Positions 1 through 8,285 of a stretch of DNA of 64,000 nucleotides are shown piece by piece (positions within the stretch are counted from its first letter, which is position 1; every line of letters starts with the position of its first letter). The DNA comes from Phycicoccus sp. Root101. GTDB taxonomy: Bacteria > Actinomycetota > Actinomycetes > Actinomycetales > Dermatophilaceae. The stretch covers positions 124,001 through 188,000 of the forward strand of contig NZ_LMCM01000001.1 in NCBI RefSeq assembly GCF_001426245.1, read 5' to 3'. The notes beneath the pieces are model-generated. The model saw only the letters and a list, made by a program, of their open reading frames with translations, did not search any database and was not told the origin of the DNA. Position numbers and translations under genes: made by a program.

Positions 1-37
1 CGAACGACGGCTCGACGTAACCCTTGCTCTGCGCCAT
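1..37 (-). CDS. N-terminal fragment of an unidentified protein (cut by window edge)
   Basis: Reading leftwards from an ATG at position 37 gives an open frame of twelve codons (MAQSKGYVEPSF) that runs off the window. The next gene on the same strand is the M20 dipeptidase, whose stop lies 24 bases upstream of this start, so the two could be co-transcribed. The fragment is too short to name a family. Confidence 0.4.
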   Translation of the reverse strand, partial: MAQSKGYVEPSF

Positions 38-60
38 GCCCTGAACCTAACCGGTTCCGG

Positions 61-1425
61 TCAGCGCGGCAGGGCGCCCAGCCTGGCCAGAAGGATCGCC
101 TCGGCCACGCAGACCTTCTCGAACTCCCCGAGGTGCAGCGACTCGTTCGCGCCGTGCGCCCTGGTGTCGGGGTCCTCCACGCCGGTGACGAGGATCGCCG
201 CCTGCGGGAACTTCTCGGCGAACGCGGCGACGAACGGGATCGAGCCCCCCACGCCGATGTCCACCGGCTCGACACCCCAGGCGTCGGTGAACGCGGCCCG
301 CGTCTGGTCGTAGACCGGCCCGTCGGCGTCGGCGGCGAACCCGGCACCCTGGTCGTCGAGGTGGACCTCCACCTTGGCGCCCCACGGGATGTTCGCCTCG
401 ACGTGGCGCTGCACCGCGGCATACGCGTCGAGGGGGACCTCGTCGGGAGCGAGGCGGATGGAGACCTTGGCGCTCGCGGTGGGCACGAGGGTGTTCGAGG
501 ACTTCGCCACGGAGGGGGCGTCGATTCCGATGACCGTGGCCGTGGGCTTGGCCCAGATGCGGTCGAGCAGCGAACCGGTGCCGATGACCTCGACCCCGTC
601 GAGCAGGCCGGACTCCTCACGCAGGCGCGCCTCGTCGAAGTCGAGGTCGCTGGCGGTGCCCGACCGCAGGCCCGCGATCGCAACGTCGCCGGCGTCGTCG
701 TGCAGGGTCGCGAGCAGCCGCACCAGCGCGGTGATCGCGTCCGGGACGGCGCCGCCGAACATGCCGGAGTGGATGCCGTGGTCGAGGGTGGTCACGGTCA
801 CCACGACCCGGATCAGGCCGCGCAGCGTCGTGGTGAGGGCCGGCTCACCGATGGCCCAGTTGGTCGAGTCGGCGAGGACGATCGCGTCCGCGCGCAGCTT
901 CTCCCCGTGCCGCTCGAGGATGGTGGGGAGCGAGTCGGAGCCGATCTCCTCCTCGCCCTCGACGAACACCGTCACGCCCACGGGCAGCCGCCCGCGGTGG
1001 GCGCGCAGGGCGGCGAGGTGGGCCATGATCCCGGCCTTGTCGTCGGCGGCGCCGCGCCCGTAGAGGCGTCCGTCACGCTCGGTCGGCTCGAACGGAGCGC
1101 TGTCCCAGTCCTTGTCGTCGCCGGGGGGCTGCACGTCGTGGTGGGCGTAGAGCATCACCGTCGGCGCACCCTCGGGCCCGTCGACGTGGGCGATCACCGC
1201 CGGACGACCGCCCTCGCGGACGATCTCCACCTCCAGCCCCTCGGCGCGGAGCAGCTCGGCGGTCGCCTCGGCGCTGGCCTCGACGTGGGCCTGGTCGAAG
1301 GCGTCGAGGCTGACGCTGGGGATGCGGGTCAGTGCCTCCAGGTCGGCGCGCAGGCCGGGCATGAGGTCGGCCACCGTGGCCTTGAGGGCGGAAACCTGGT
1401 CGGGGCTCAGAACGTCGTCGGTCAC
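61..1425 (-). CDS. M20 family dipeptidase
   Basis: Cytosolic zinc metallopeptidase of the M20/M28 clan, expected to hydrolyse dipeptides or short peptides. The 454-residue protein starts at a GTG (1425); an upstream ATG would add 21 residues that look non-native and would overlap the divergent gene. Metal-site motifs are in order: AHHD near residues 94-97, GRGAADDKAG near 123-132 (bridging Asp), and EGEEEIGS near 157-163 (catalytic and metal-binding Glu), followed by a dimerisation-domain HSGMFGG stretch. Length and motif order match actinobacterial M20 dipeptidases. It is divergent from the DUF3043 gene with about 74 bases between the two starts, a pairing that recurs in actinobacteria. The substrate cannot be told from sequence. 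Confidence 0.93.
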   Translation of the reverse strand: MTDDVLSPDQVSALKATVADLMPGLRADLEALTRIPSVSLDAFDQAHVEASAEATAELLRAEGLEVEIVREGGRPAVIAHVDGPEGAPTVMLYAHHDVQPPGDDKDWDSAPFEPTERDGRLYGRGAADDKAGIMAHLAALRAHRGRLPVGVTVFVEGEEEIGSDSLPTILERHGEKLRADAIVLADSTNWAIGEPALTTTLRGLIRVVVTVTTLDHGIHSGMFGGAVPDAITALVRLLATLHDDAGDVAIAGLRSGTASDLDFDEARLREESGLLDGVEVIGTGSLLDRIWAKPTATVIGIDAPSVAKSSNTLVPTASAKVSIRLAPDEVPLDAYAAVQRHVEANIPWGAKVEVHLDDQGAGFAADADGPVYDQTRAAFTDAWGVEPVDIGVGGSIPFVAAFAEKFPQAAILVTGVEDPDTRAHGANESLHLGEFEKVCVAEAILLARLGALPR

Positions 1426-1499
1426 GGCGGCGAGCCTAACGGGAGCGCGCACGCCGTCGCGATTCCGGGGAACCCAGGCGCACGGCATACAGTGAGCAC

Positions 1500-2081
1500 G
1501 TGTTTGGACGCAGCAAGACCCTCAACGACCAGCAGGCCGAGACCATCGCGCGCGAGCACCGCGAGGGCGCCAAGAACCGGCCCACGCCCAAGCGCAGGGA
1601 CCAGGAGGCGGCCAACCGTCGCCCGCTGGTCGTCGCCGACCGCAAGGAGGCCAAGAACCTCGACCGCGCCAAGCGTCGCGAGGCCCAGCTCCTGCAGCGC
1701 CAGGCCATGGCGACCGGCGACGACGCCCACCTCCCGGCTCGTGACAAGGGTCCGGTCCGCCGCTACATCCGCGACCACGTCGACGCCCGCTGGAACGTCG
1801 GCGAGTTCATGCTCCCGGTGATGATCCTCGTGCTGGCGCTGTCGTTCGTGCGGGTGCCGGCGGTCTTCCTCATCGTCTCGGTCGGCGTCTACGGCCTCCT
1901 GCTCGCCGCCGCGATCGACTCGTGGTTCATGTGGCGGGGCCTGAAGAAGAAGCTCGTGGCGAAGTTCGGTGCGGACAAGGTCGGCCGCGGGCTGGCCATG
2001 TACGCCGTGATGCGCGGCTTCCAGATCCGTCGCTCGCGCATGCCGCGCGCCCTCGCCAAGCGCGGCGAGTACCCGGCCTGA
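1500..2081 (+). CDS. DUF3043 family membrane protein
   Basis: A 193-residue protein starting at GTG. The first ~100 residues are very rich in Lys, Arg, Glu and Gln (cytosolic). Two closely spaced hydrophobic segments follow (about residues 103-122 and 124-143, starting FMLPVMILVLALSF), then a basic C-terminal tail. This is the layout of the DUF3043 family, which is confined to actinobacteria and has no assigned function. The start lies only about ten bases from a GGCATACAGT element that could be a -10 box, so the mRNA may be leaderless or nearly so (inference). Confidence 0.85.
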   Translation: MFGRSKTLNDQQAETIAREHREGAKNRPTPKRRDQEAANRRPLVVADRKEAKNLDRAKRREAQLLQRQAMATGDDAHLPARDKGPVRRYIRDHVDARWNVGEFMLPVMILVLALSFVRVPAVFLIVSVGVYGLLLAAAIDSWFMWRGLKKKLVAKFGADKVGRGLAMYAVMRGFQIRRSRMPRALAKRGEYPA

Positions 2082-2113
2082 CGGTTCCCCGGTCGGCTGA
2101 CCCGCGCCGCGCC

Positions 2114-2329
2114 CTACTCGGCGGCGCGCAGGCTCATCGGCCCGTAGACGACGACACCCTCGCGGTGCAGGACGACGGCGTCGACCCCCGCGTCGCCGAG
2201 CTCGTGCCAGCTCTCGCCGAACCAGTTCTCCGCGTCGGACTGGGACGGGAACGCCGTCGTCACGAGCTCCTCGCCGGTCAGCTCCTTGCCATCGGCGTCG
2301 AGATAGGTCCACGTCCACGCTTCGCTCAT
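2114..2329 (-). CDS. small conserved acidic protein
   Basis: A 71-residue cytosolic protein starting MSEAWTWTYLDADGKEL, with no signal peptide or membrane segment. The pattern is aromatic-rich at the N terminus, then an F-P-S-Q-S-D-A-E-N-W-F motif, then VVLHREGVVVYGPMSL. Proteins of this type recur in actinobacteria as unannotated short ORFs. It converges with the DUF3043 gene and is divergent from the ABC ATPase. The function is unknown; compact start, codon use and composition support real coding. Confidence 0.7.
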   Translation of the reverse strand: MSEAWTWTYLDADGKELTGEELVTTAFPSQSDAENWFGESWHELGDAGVDAVVLHREGVVVYGPMSLRAAE

Positions 2330-2412
2330 GGCGCCACTGTAGGCGGCTGCCGCGACAGCACGCCCGGTGGCGGCTTTGACACCCGTGGGCGCCGGTGCAA
2401 CGGTCGGGCACT

Positions 2413-4011
2413 GTGATCGTCCTCGAGGGTGTGCGCCTGGCGTATGGCGCGCAGCAGGCCCTGCGGGACGTCACCGTGAGCGTCCCCGAGGGTGAGCTCG
2501 TGCTCGTCGTCGGCCCCACGGGGTCGGGCAAGACGACCCTCCTGCGCACCCTCGCCGACGTCGGGCACGCCCGCACCGCCGTGACGGCGGGCCGGGTCGA
2601 CGTCGACGGGACGGACCCGCGCACCTGCGACCAGACGACGCTGTCCGCCCTCGTCGGGTGGGTGCCGCAGGACCCGGCGACGGGGTTCTCCACCGACACC
2701 GTCGAGGCCGAGGTCGGGCGCCACGTGAGCGCGTCGGCGGGCGACCCGCACGGTGGCCGGCGCCGCATCGAGGAGACCCTCGACCTGCTCGGCCTCACCC
2801 CGCTGCGCAGCCGTCGCCTCGTCGACCTCTCCGGGGGCGAGCAGCAACGGGTGGCGATCGCCGCAGCCCTCGTGACCGGTCCCCGGGTGCTGGTCCTCGA
2901 CGAACCGACCTCGGCGCTCGACCCCGTGGCGGCGGAGGACGTCCTCGCCACGCTGCACCGGCTGGTGCACGACGTCGGCGTCACCGTCCTCGTCTCCGAG
3001 CACCGCCTCGAACGGGTCGTCCACCACGCCGACGCCGTGCTGCTGGTCGGCGACGGCGTCGTCAGCCCGTTGCTCGACACCGCCGACGCGATGGCCCGCT
3101 CGGCCATCCACCCGCCGCTGGTCGACCTGGGTCGCAACCTCGGCTGGGACCCGTTGCCCCTGTCCGTCCGGGACGCCCGTCGCGCGGCCCGCGACCTGCG
3201 GGGCTCCCTCGACGGCTCGTCCCCCCACGGGCCACCGCTCGTCGGGTCGCCCGTGGCCCCGGCGGTTCGTCCGGCCCCGGGCGGGCCGTCGCCCCTGGTC
3301 GAGGCCCGCGGCCTCGGGGTGCTGCGCGGCGACACCGTCGCCCTGCGCGGGGTGGACCTGGCCCTCGCCCGCGGCGAGGTCGTCGCCCTGATGGGGCGCA
3401 ACGGCGCCGGGAAGTCGACCCTCCTGCACGCCCTCGCGGGCGACCTGCAGCCGTCGGCGGGGCGGGTGCGCCACGACGGCGCCGGAGCCGTCGCGCTGTC
3501 GACCCAGGACCCGGCAGCCACGGTGGCCGCCCTCGTCGGGGCCGACACCGACTGCACCGTCTCCGCGGTTCTGGCGGCCGTGGACGGCAGTGCCGAGGTG
3601 TTCGTGCGGCTGGCGCCGGGGGCGACGCTCGACGGTCCGGTCAGCGCCCTCTCCCAGGGCCAGCGCATGGCGTTGTCCCTCGCCACCGTCCTGGCCCGCC
3701 GGGCACCGTTGACGCTGCTCGACGAGCCCACCCGGGGCCTCGACTACGGCGCCAAGGCCCGGCTGGTGGGCGTCCTGCGCGAGCTCGCCGCACGCGGCGT
3801 CGCCGTGCTCGTCGCCACCCACGACGTCGAGCTCGCGGCCGAGGTGGCCGACCGCGTCGTCGTCCTCGCCGAGGGCGAGGTCGTGGCCGACGGTGCGGCG
3901 GTGACCGTGCTGCTCGACTCCCCCGCATTCGCCCCGCAGGTCGCCAAGGTCGTGCGCCCGGCGCCGTACCTCACGGTCGCCTCGCTCGTCGCGGCGCTGG
4001 CCCGCCCCTGA
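2413..4011 (+). CDS. fused double ATP-binding subunit of an ECF-type ABC transporter
   Basis: Two ABC ATPase domains in one chain, the layout of the CbiO/EcfA1-EcfA2 fusions of energy-coupling-factor vitamin or metal importers. Domain 1 has Walker A GPTGSGKTT, signature LSGGEQQRVA and Walker B VLVLDEPTSALDP. Domain 2 has GRNGAGKST, a degenerate signature LSQGQRMALS and LLDEPTRGLD. The chosen GTG (2413, 532 residues) puts the first beta strand (VIVLEGVRLAYG) at the N terminus; a GTG at 2395 would add six residues. Neither the transmembrane (T) nor the substrate-binding (S) component is adjacent, since the next gene is osmC on the other strand. Substrate specificity therefore cannot be inferred. 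Confidence 0.87.
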   Translation: MIVLEGVRLAYGAQQALRDVTVSVPEGELVLVVGPTGSGKTTLLRTLADVGHARTAVTAGRVDVDGTDPRTCDQTTLSALVGWVPQDPATGFSTDTVEAEVGRHVSASAGDPHGGRRRIEETLDLLGLTPLRSRRLVDLSGGEQQRVAIAAALVTGPRVLVLDEPTSALDPVAAEDVLATLHRLVHDVGVTVLVSEHRLERVVHHADAVLLVGDGVVSPLLDTADAMARSAIHPPLVDLGRNLGWDPLPLSVRDARRAARDLRGSLDGSSPHGPPLVGSPVAPAVRPAPGGPSPLVEARGLGVLRGDTVALRGVDLALARGEVVALMGRNGAGKSTLLHALAGDLQPSAGRVRHDGAGAVALSTQDPAATVAALVGADTDCTVSAVLAAVDGSAEVFVRLAPGATLDGPVSALSQGQRMALSLATVLARRAPLTLLDEPTRGLDYGAKARLVGVLRELAARGVAVLVATHDVELAAEVADRVVVLAEGEVVADGAAVTVLLDSPAFAPQVAKVVRPAPYLTVASLVAALARP

Positions 4012-4050
4012 CGGGGCTCGGCAGTGGTCACGGCAGGGGCGCCCGCGGGC

Positions 4051-4096
4051 GGGGTCAGGCGCGCCAGGGGTCAGGCGCGCCGGGGGTCAGGCGCGA
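4051..4096. repeat. 16-bp tandem repeat (three copies) over the osmC stop codon
   Basis: The unit GGGGTCAGGCGCG recurs at 4053-ish, 4069-ish and 4085-ish with a 16-base period. Each copy holds a TCA, read as TGA on the minus strand (4055-4057, 4071-4073, 4087-4089). The copy nearest the gene supplies the stop of the OsmC reading frame, so the end of the gene and its stop have been copied twice downstream. Confidence 0.8.
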
Positions 4097-4545
4097 CGGA
4101 CCTCGGGCTCGACGACGACGTCGGTGGTGAGGGAGTTCGCGATGTAGCACTGCTCGTGCGCCTCGTGCAGCAACCGCTCGACCTCCTCGTCGGTGACCGT
4201 CCCCGCCACGGTGACCACGGGCCGCAGCACGATGCGGGTGATCCGCTGCGGCGTCACGTCCTGCGGCATCTCCCCCGTCGCCTCGTCGGAGTACCCGACG
4301 ACGTCGACCTTCGCCCTGGCCGCCACCGCGAGGAACGACAGCAGCTGGCAGGACGAGGCAGCGAGGACGAGCAGCTGCTCGGGGTTGGGCAGGTCCGCGT
4401 CGCCGCGGAAGTGTGGGTCGGCCGACAGGTCGAGCCCGTCGGTCGCCGGCGGCAGGAACGCCGAGTGCGCCCGCGGGTAGTCGCGGTAGCCGACACCGGT
4501 GGAGCCGTCCCACCGGACCTGCGCGCGGTACTCGTGCGACGCCAT
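4087..4545 (-). CDS. OsmC/Ohr family peroxiredoxin-like protein
   Basis: A 152-residue protein of the OsmC/Ohr superfamily, cytosolic thiol peroxidases that reduce organic hydroperoxides. The two expected redox cysteines are present: Cys66 in the helix LAASSCQLLSFLA and Cys133 in HEQCYIANS. The N terminus (YRAQVRWDG) and the C-terminal VVVEPEVRRA fit the two-layer fold. It lies 16 bases downstream of gcvT's stop on the same strand, so the two may be co-transcribed. Whether it is Ohr, OsmC or a YhfA-like branch is not decided here. Confidence 0.9.
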   Translation of the reverse strand: MASHEYRAQVRWDGSTGVGYRDYPRAHSAFLPPATDGLDLSADPHFRGDADLPNPEQLLVLAASSCQLLSFLAVAARAKVDVVGYSDEATGEMPQDVTPQRITRIVLRPVVTVAGTVTDEEVERLLHEAHEQCYIANSLTTDVVVEPEVRRA

Positions 4546-4561
4546 ACCGGCCCCCCTCCCG

Positions 4562-5668
4562 TCAGCCCTCGCGGACGTCGACCGTCACGAACGGCGGCTT
4601 GACCACGGTGGCGGTGACCTCGCGCCCGCGGACGTCGATGACGACGTCGTCGCCCTCGGCGACCGTCGGCTTGAGGAGGGCGAGCGCGATGCCGTTCTTC
4701 AGGGTCGGGCTGAACGTCCCGGACGTGACCTCGCCGACGACCGCGCCGTCCACCTTCACCGCACACTGCGCCCGCGGTATGCCGCGGCCGGTCGCGAGCA
4801 GGCCCCACGCCACCCGCTCGGGGCCGGCCGCCTTCTCGGCGACCAGCGCGTCCTTGCCCCAGAAGGCGTCCTTCTTCCAGCCGACCGCCCAGCCGACGCG
4901 CGCCTGGACGGGCGTGATCTCGGTGGAGAGCTCGTGGCCGTGCAGGGCGTACCCCATCTCGGTCCGGAGGGTGTCGCGAGCGCCCAGGCCGCAGGGCAGC
5001 CCGTCATAGGGGGCAGCCGCCTCGGTGAGGGCGTCCCAGAGCTGGGCGGCGACGTCCCACGCGGGGACGAGCTCGTAGCCGCGCTCGCCGGTGTAGCCGG
5101 TGCGGCACACGATGACGGGCAGGCCGTTCCAGTCGGTCTCGACGAAGGACATGTACTCGTGCCCGGTCGGCAGGCCGAGCGCGTCGAGCACCTCGTCCGA
5201 CCTGGTGCCCTGGACGGCGATGACGCCGTAGGACTCGTGCAGGTCCTCCACCACGATGCCCTCGGGGGCGGCGTCGGCCAGGCGGCGGACCACCTCGGCG
5301 GTGTTGGCGGCGTTCGGGATGAGGAAGACGTCCTCGTCGCTGCGCAGGTAGGCGATGAGGTCGTCGACGACCCCGCCGTTGTCGTCGCAGCACAGGGTGT
5401 ACTGCGCCTTGCCCTCGTGGATCCGGCCGAGGTCGTTGGTCAGGCAGGAGTTGACGAAGTCGCGGGCCCCCGGACCCGAGACGCGGGCCTTGCCCAGGTG
5501 CGACACGTCGAAGATCCCGACGGACGACCGCACCGCGGTGTGCTCGCGGACGACGCCGCCTCCGGGGTACTCGATCGGCATCTCCCAGCCACCGAAGTCG
5601 GCCATCTTGGCGCCCAGCGCCACGTGCCGGTCGTGCAGGGGGGAGGTCTTCAGGGCTGCGTCGCTCAT
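4562..5668 (-). CDS. gcvT: aminomethyltransferase, glycine cleavage T protein
   Basis: T protein of the glycine cleavage system. It transfers the aminomethyl carbon from lipoyl-GcvH to tetrahydrofolate, releasing ammonia. It has 368 residues from an ATG at 5668 ([15 protein letters not shown]), the usual family length. Conserved stretches include [34 protein letters not shown] and the C-terminal [12 protein letters not shown]. Longer upstream reading of the frame is not supported by homology. The partner genes gcvH and gcvP are not in the window, so gcvT is unlinked here. The divergent neighbour is pepA; the two starts are about 94 bases apart. Confidence 0.95.
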   Translation of the reverse strand: MSDAALKTSPLHDRHVALGAKMADFGGWEMPIEYPGGGVVREHTAVRSSVGIFDVSHLGKARVSGPGARDFVNSCLTNDLGRIHEGKAQYTLCCDDNGGVVDDLIAYLRSDEDVFLIPNAANTAEVVRRLADAAPEGIVVEDLHESYGVIAVQGTRSDEVLDALGLPTGHEYMSFVETDWNGLPVIVCRTGYTGERGYELVPAWDVAAQLWDALTEAAAPYDGLPCGLGARDTLRTEMGYALHGHELSTEITPVQARVGWAVGWKKDAFWGKDALVAEKAAGPERVAWGLLATGRGIPRAQCAVKVDGAVVGEVTSGTFSPTLKNGIALALLKPTVAEGDDVVIDVRGREVTATVVKPPFVTVDVREG

Positions 5669-5762
5669 GGGCCGAACGCTACCGCCCCGTGCCGCGGACC
5701 CCCGCCGGCACGGATATCCTGCGCAAGCAGGGCCAAACCCACACCACACGAAGGATGCGAAC

Positions 5763-7295
5763 GTGACCACCGTCAACGTTTCCGACCGATCCGCCCACGA
5801 CCTCAAGGCCGACGTCGTCGTGCTCGGCACGGTCGACGACTCCGGCTCCGCGGCCCTCGCCGCCGGCCAGGGGCTCCCCCGCGACGCCGCCGCCCACGTG
5901 GCCGCGCAGCTCGCGGCCCTGCACGCGACCGGCAAGCCCGAGGAGGTCCTCACCCTCGCCGCGGTGCCCTCGGTCGCCGCCCCGCGCGTCGTGCTCACCG
6001 GTCTGGGCTCCGCCACCGCCCGCACCACGTCGTTCGACGCGGAGGTCCTGCGCCGCGCCGCCGGCGCCGCCGTCCGCTCCGTGAAGAAGGCCGGCAGGGT
6101 CGTCGTGGCGCTGCCCGCCTCCGGCGTCGAGTCGGTCGCGGCGGTCGCCGAGGGCGCCGCCCTGGGTGCCTACCACTACCGCGGGATCCGCGGTCCGGTG
6201 AAGGCCTCCCGTGCGAAGGGCACCAAGGCCGCGGCGAAGGACGAGGGTGTCACCACGATCACGGTGGTCACCGCCGACGCGCGGCTCAAGGCCGTCAAGG
6301 CGGCGGCGACCCGCGCCGCGGTGCTCGCGGACGCCAAGGCCTACGCCCGCGACCTGGTCAACACCCCGCCGAACGTCCTCTTCCCGCAGTCGTTCGCCGA
6401 CTCGGTCAAGGCGCGCAACACCGCCGCCAAGGCCAAGGTCACCATCAAGGTGCTGGACGAGAAGGCGCTCGAGAAGGGCGGCTTCGGCGGGATCGTCGGC
6501 GTCGGCCAGGGCTCGGTCAACCCGCCCCGCATCGTCACCCTGACGTGGGCCCCCGCCGGCGCCCGGCACTCGGTCGCGCTCGTCGGCAAGGGCATCACCT
6601 TCGACTCCGGCGGCCTGTGCATCAAGCCCCCGGCCTCCATGCTCACCATGAAGTCCGACATGGCCGGAGCAGCGGCCGTCGCGGCGACCGTGTTCGCGGC
6701 CGCCGAGCTGGGCCTGCCCGTCACGGTGACCGGCTACCTGTGCCTCGCCGAGAACATGCCGAGCGGCAGCGCGCAGCGTCCCGGCGACGTCGTGACGATG
6801 CGGAACGGCACCACGGTCGAGATCCTCGACACGGACGCCGAGGGCCGCATGGTGCTCGGTGACGGCCTCGTCCTCGCGGGCGAGGCGAACCCCGACGCCA
6901 TCGTCGACATCGCCACCCTCACCGGCGCGCAGATGGTGGCCCTCGGTGGCCGGGTCGCCGGGATCATGGCCAACGACGACGCCTTCCGCGACCGGGTCCG
7001 CGCCGCCGCCGACGGATCGGGCGAGGCCGCCTGGCCGATGCCGCTGCCGAGCGACCTGCGCTCGCAGCTCGAGTCCGCGGTCGCCGACCTCTCCCACAAG
7101 GGCGAGCGCTGGGGCGGCATGCTCACGGCCGGCCTGTTCCTCAGCGAGTTCGTCGAGGAGGGCACCCCGTGGGCCCACGTCGACATCGCCGGCCCGTCGT
7201 TCAACGAGGGCGCGCCCTACGGCTACACGCCGAAGGGCGCGACCGGCTACGGCGTCGCGACCCTGCTGTCGCTCGTGGAGGGCTACGCCGGCTGA
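5763..7295 (+). CDS. pepA: leucyl aminopeptidase (M17)
   Basis: Cytosolic M17 leucine aminopeptidase, a hexameric two-metal exopeptidase that trims N-terminal residues. It has 510 residues from a GTG at 5763; a longer in-frame reading back to 5355 would run through gcvT. The family active site is intact: [16 protein letters not shown] (metal-binding Lys and Asp), [10 protein letters not shown], and the signature [14 protein letters not shown]. The N-terminal ~170 residues are the variable macro-like domain. The gene ends at a strong hairpin terminator. Confidence 0.96.
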   Translation: MTTVNVSDRSAHDLKADVVVLGTVDDSGSAALAAGQGLPRDAAAHVAAQLAALHATGKPEEVLTLAAVPSVAAPRVVLTGLGSATARTTSFDAEVLRRAAGAAVRSVKKAGRVVVALPASGVESVAAVAEGAALGAYHYRGIRGPVKASRAKGTKAAAKDEGVTTITVVTADARLKAVKAAATRAAVLADAKAYARDLVNTPPNVLFPQSFADSVKARNTAAKAKVTIKVLDEKALEKGGFGGIVGVGQGSVNPPRIVTLTWAPAGARHSVALVGKGITFDSGGLCIKPPASMLTMKSDMAGAAAVAATVFAAAELGLPVTVTGYLCLAENMPSGSAQRPGDVVTMRNGTTVEILDTDAEGRMVLGDGLVLAGEANPDAIVDIATLTGAQMVALGGRVAGIMANDDAFRDRVRAAADGSGEAAWPMPLPSDLRSQLESAVADLSHKGERWGGMLTAGLFLSEFVEEGTPWAHVDIAGPSFNEGAPYGYTPKGATGYGVATLLSLVEGYAG

Positions 7296-7344
7296 CGCGG
7301 CGGACGGGTGACCGGCAGGCCGGCCACCCGTCATACCGGCAACT

Positions 7345-7379
7345 CAGAGGGGCCCGTCCGGATCGGACGGGCCCCTCTG
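7345..7379. terminator. bidirectional hairpin terminator between pepA and DUF5302 gene
   Basis: A perfect 16-bp inverted repeat (CAGAGGGGCCCGTCCG and its complement) with a GAT loop, 50 bases after the pepA stop and 42 bases beyond the stop of the convergent DUF5302 gene. There is no long U tract, as is common in high-GC actinobacteria. It probably serves both genes. Confidence 0.85.
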
Positions 7380-7421
7380 CAGATATATCCAGGCGTGGAT
7401 CAGGAGTGCGGTCGAGCCGCC

Positions 7422-7628
7422 TCAGCCACCGCTCTTGCGCCGGAACATCTGCTGCGTCGCGCTCGTCGCCGCGCCCTGGGCGTGGTCGACCTTGCCGTGC
7501 TCGCTGTCATCGGACACGTCGCGCCCTGCGTGCGACTGCTTCTTGTCCAGGGCCTCGCGGAACTTGCGCTTCATCTCCTCGCTGGGCCCCGTGGATCCTT
7601 GGGACTTCGCACCGTCGGACTTGGCCAT
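7422..7628 (-). CDS. DUF5302 family small protein
   Basis: A 68-residue hydrophilic protein starting MAKSDGAKSQGSTGPSEEMK and ending in TQQMFRRKSGG. The core K-R-K-F-R-E-A-L-D-K-K and the basic tail match the actinobacterial DUF5302 family, whose members are short, disordered-looking and of unknown function. A longer in-frame reading adds 44 poorly composed residues and is rejected. The upstream purine-rich stretch (GAGGGCACG before the ATG) fits a ribosome site. Confidence 0.8.
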   Translation of the reverse strand: MAKSDGAKSQGSTGPSEEMKRKFREALDKKQSHAGRDVSDDSEHGKVDHAQGAATSATQQMFRRKSGG

Positions 7629-7772
7629 CGTGCCCTCCTGCTGCTCGTGCGGCGCGGGCCGCGTGCGGACCCGCCGTGGGTCAACCTTCGCATCCCGGCT
7701 CCGGGGGGCACCACCGCATATCCCCTCGGGTCGAGCGCGCGTCGTGCCTCGCGACGCCACCGGTATGGCGCG

Positions 7773-8108
7773 TCAGTCCTTCTTGCGCTGGCGGGAGTTC
7801 CACTCCCGCATGCGGTTGGGGTACCCGGTCTGGAGGACGTCGTACACCGGGACGCCCAGGCTCCCTGCCAGCTCGAAGGCTGCCTGCCGGGAACCGGCCG
7901 CACGACGAGTCCACTCGCCGTCGTGCGCGATGAGGATCACCGTCGTCGCCGTGACGTTGGTGGGTGGCTCGACGTAGGCCTCGACCCCGCGACGACTCTG
8001 GGTGAAGTCGGCGAAGTGCTTGCGCACCGCCTGCTGGTCCACCGCCATGTTGGGTCCGTCGGACGGACCACGTCCGGAGCCCTTGTGTCCCCGCTTCCAC
8101 CACGCCAT
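7773..8108 (-). CDS. conserved actinobacterial protein of unknown function
   Basis: A 111-residue cytosolic protein (MAWWKRGHKGSG...). It has a basic N terminus and a likely alpha/beta core (TTVILIAHDGEWTRRA, then SLGVPVYDVLQTGYPNRM). The HDGEWTRR motif followed by a hydrophobic helix is typical of a small conserved family often labelled oxidoreductase without evidence. It is divergent from lpdA with about 177 bases between the starts. No catalytic signature was recognised. Confidence 0.7.
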   Translation of the reverse strand: MAWWKRGHKGSGRGPSDGPNMAVDQQAVRKHFADFTQSRRGVEAYVEPPTNVTATTVILIAHDGEWTRRAAGSRQAAFELAGSLGVPVYDVLQTGYPNRMREWNSRQRKKD

Positions 8109-8285
8109 GACCCAACGATAGGGGGACGGACTGTGCAACTGCTGCCATTGCACGGACGTGGACCTGCTTGCGCCCCGCACTCCAAACAGTGACAAGATGC
8201 ACTGTGTCGATCCCGGGCTGGTCACGACCTGGCCGCTCCACCGTCGACGAGGACCACCCAGTGCCCACGACGCGAGGGAGCGAGC

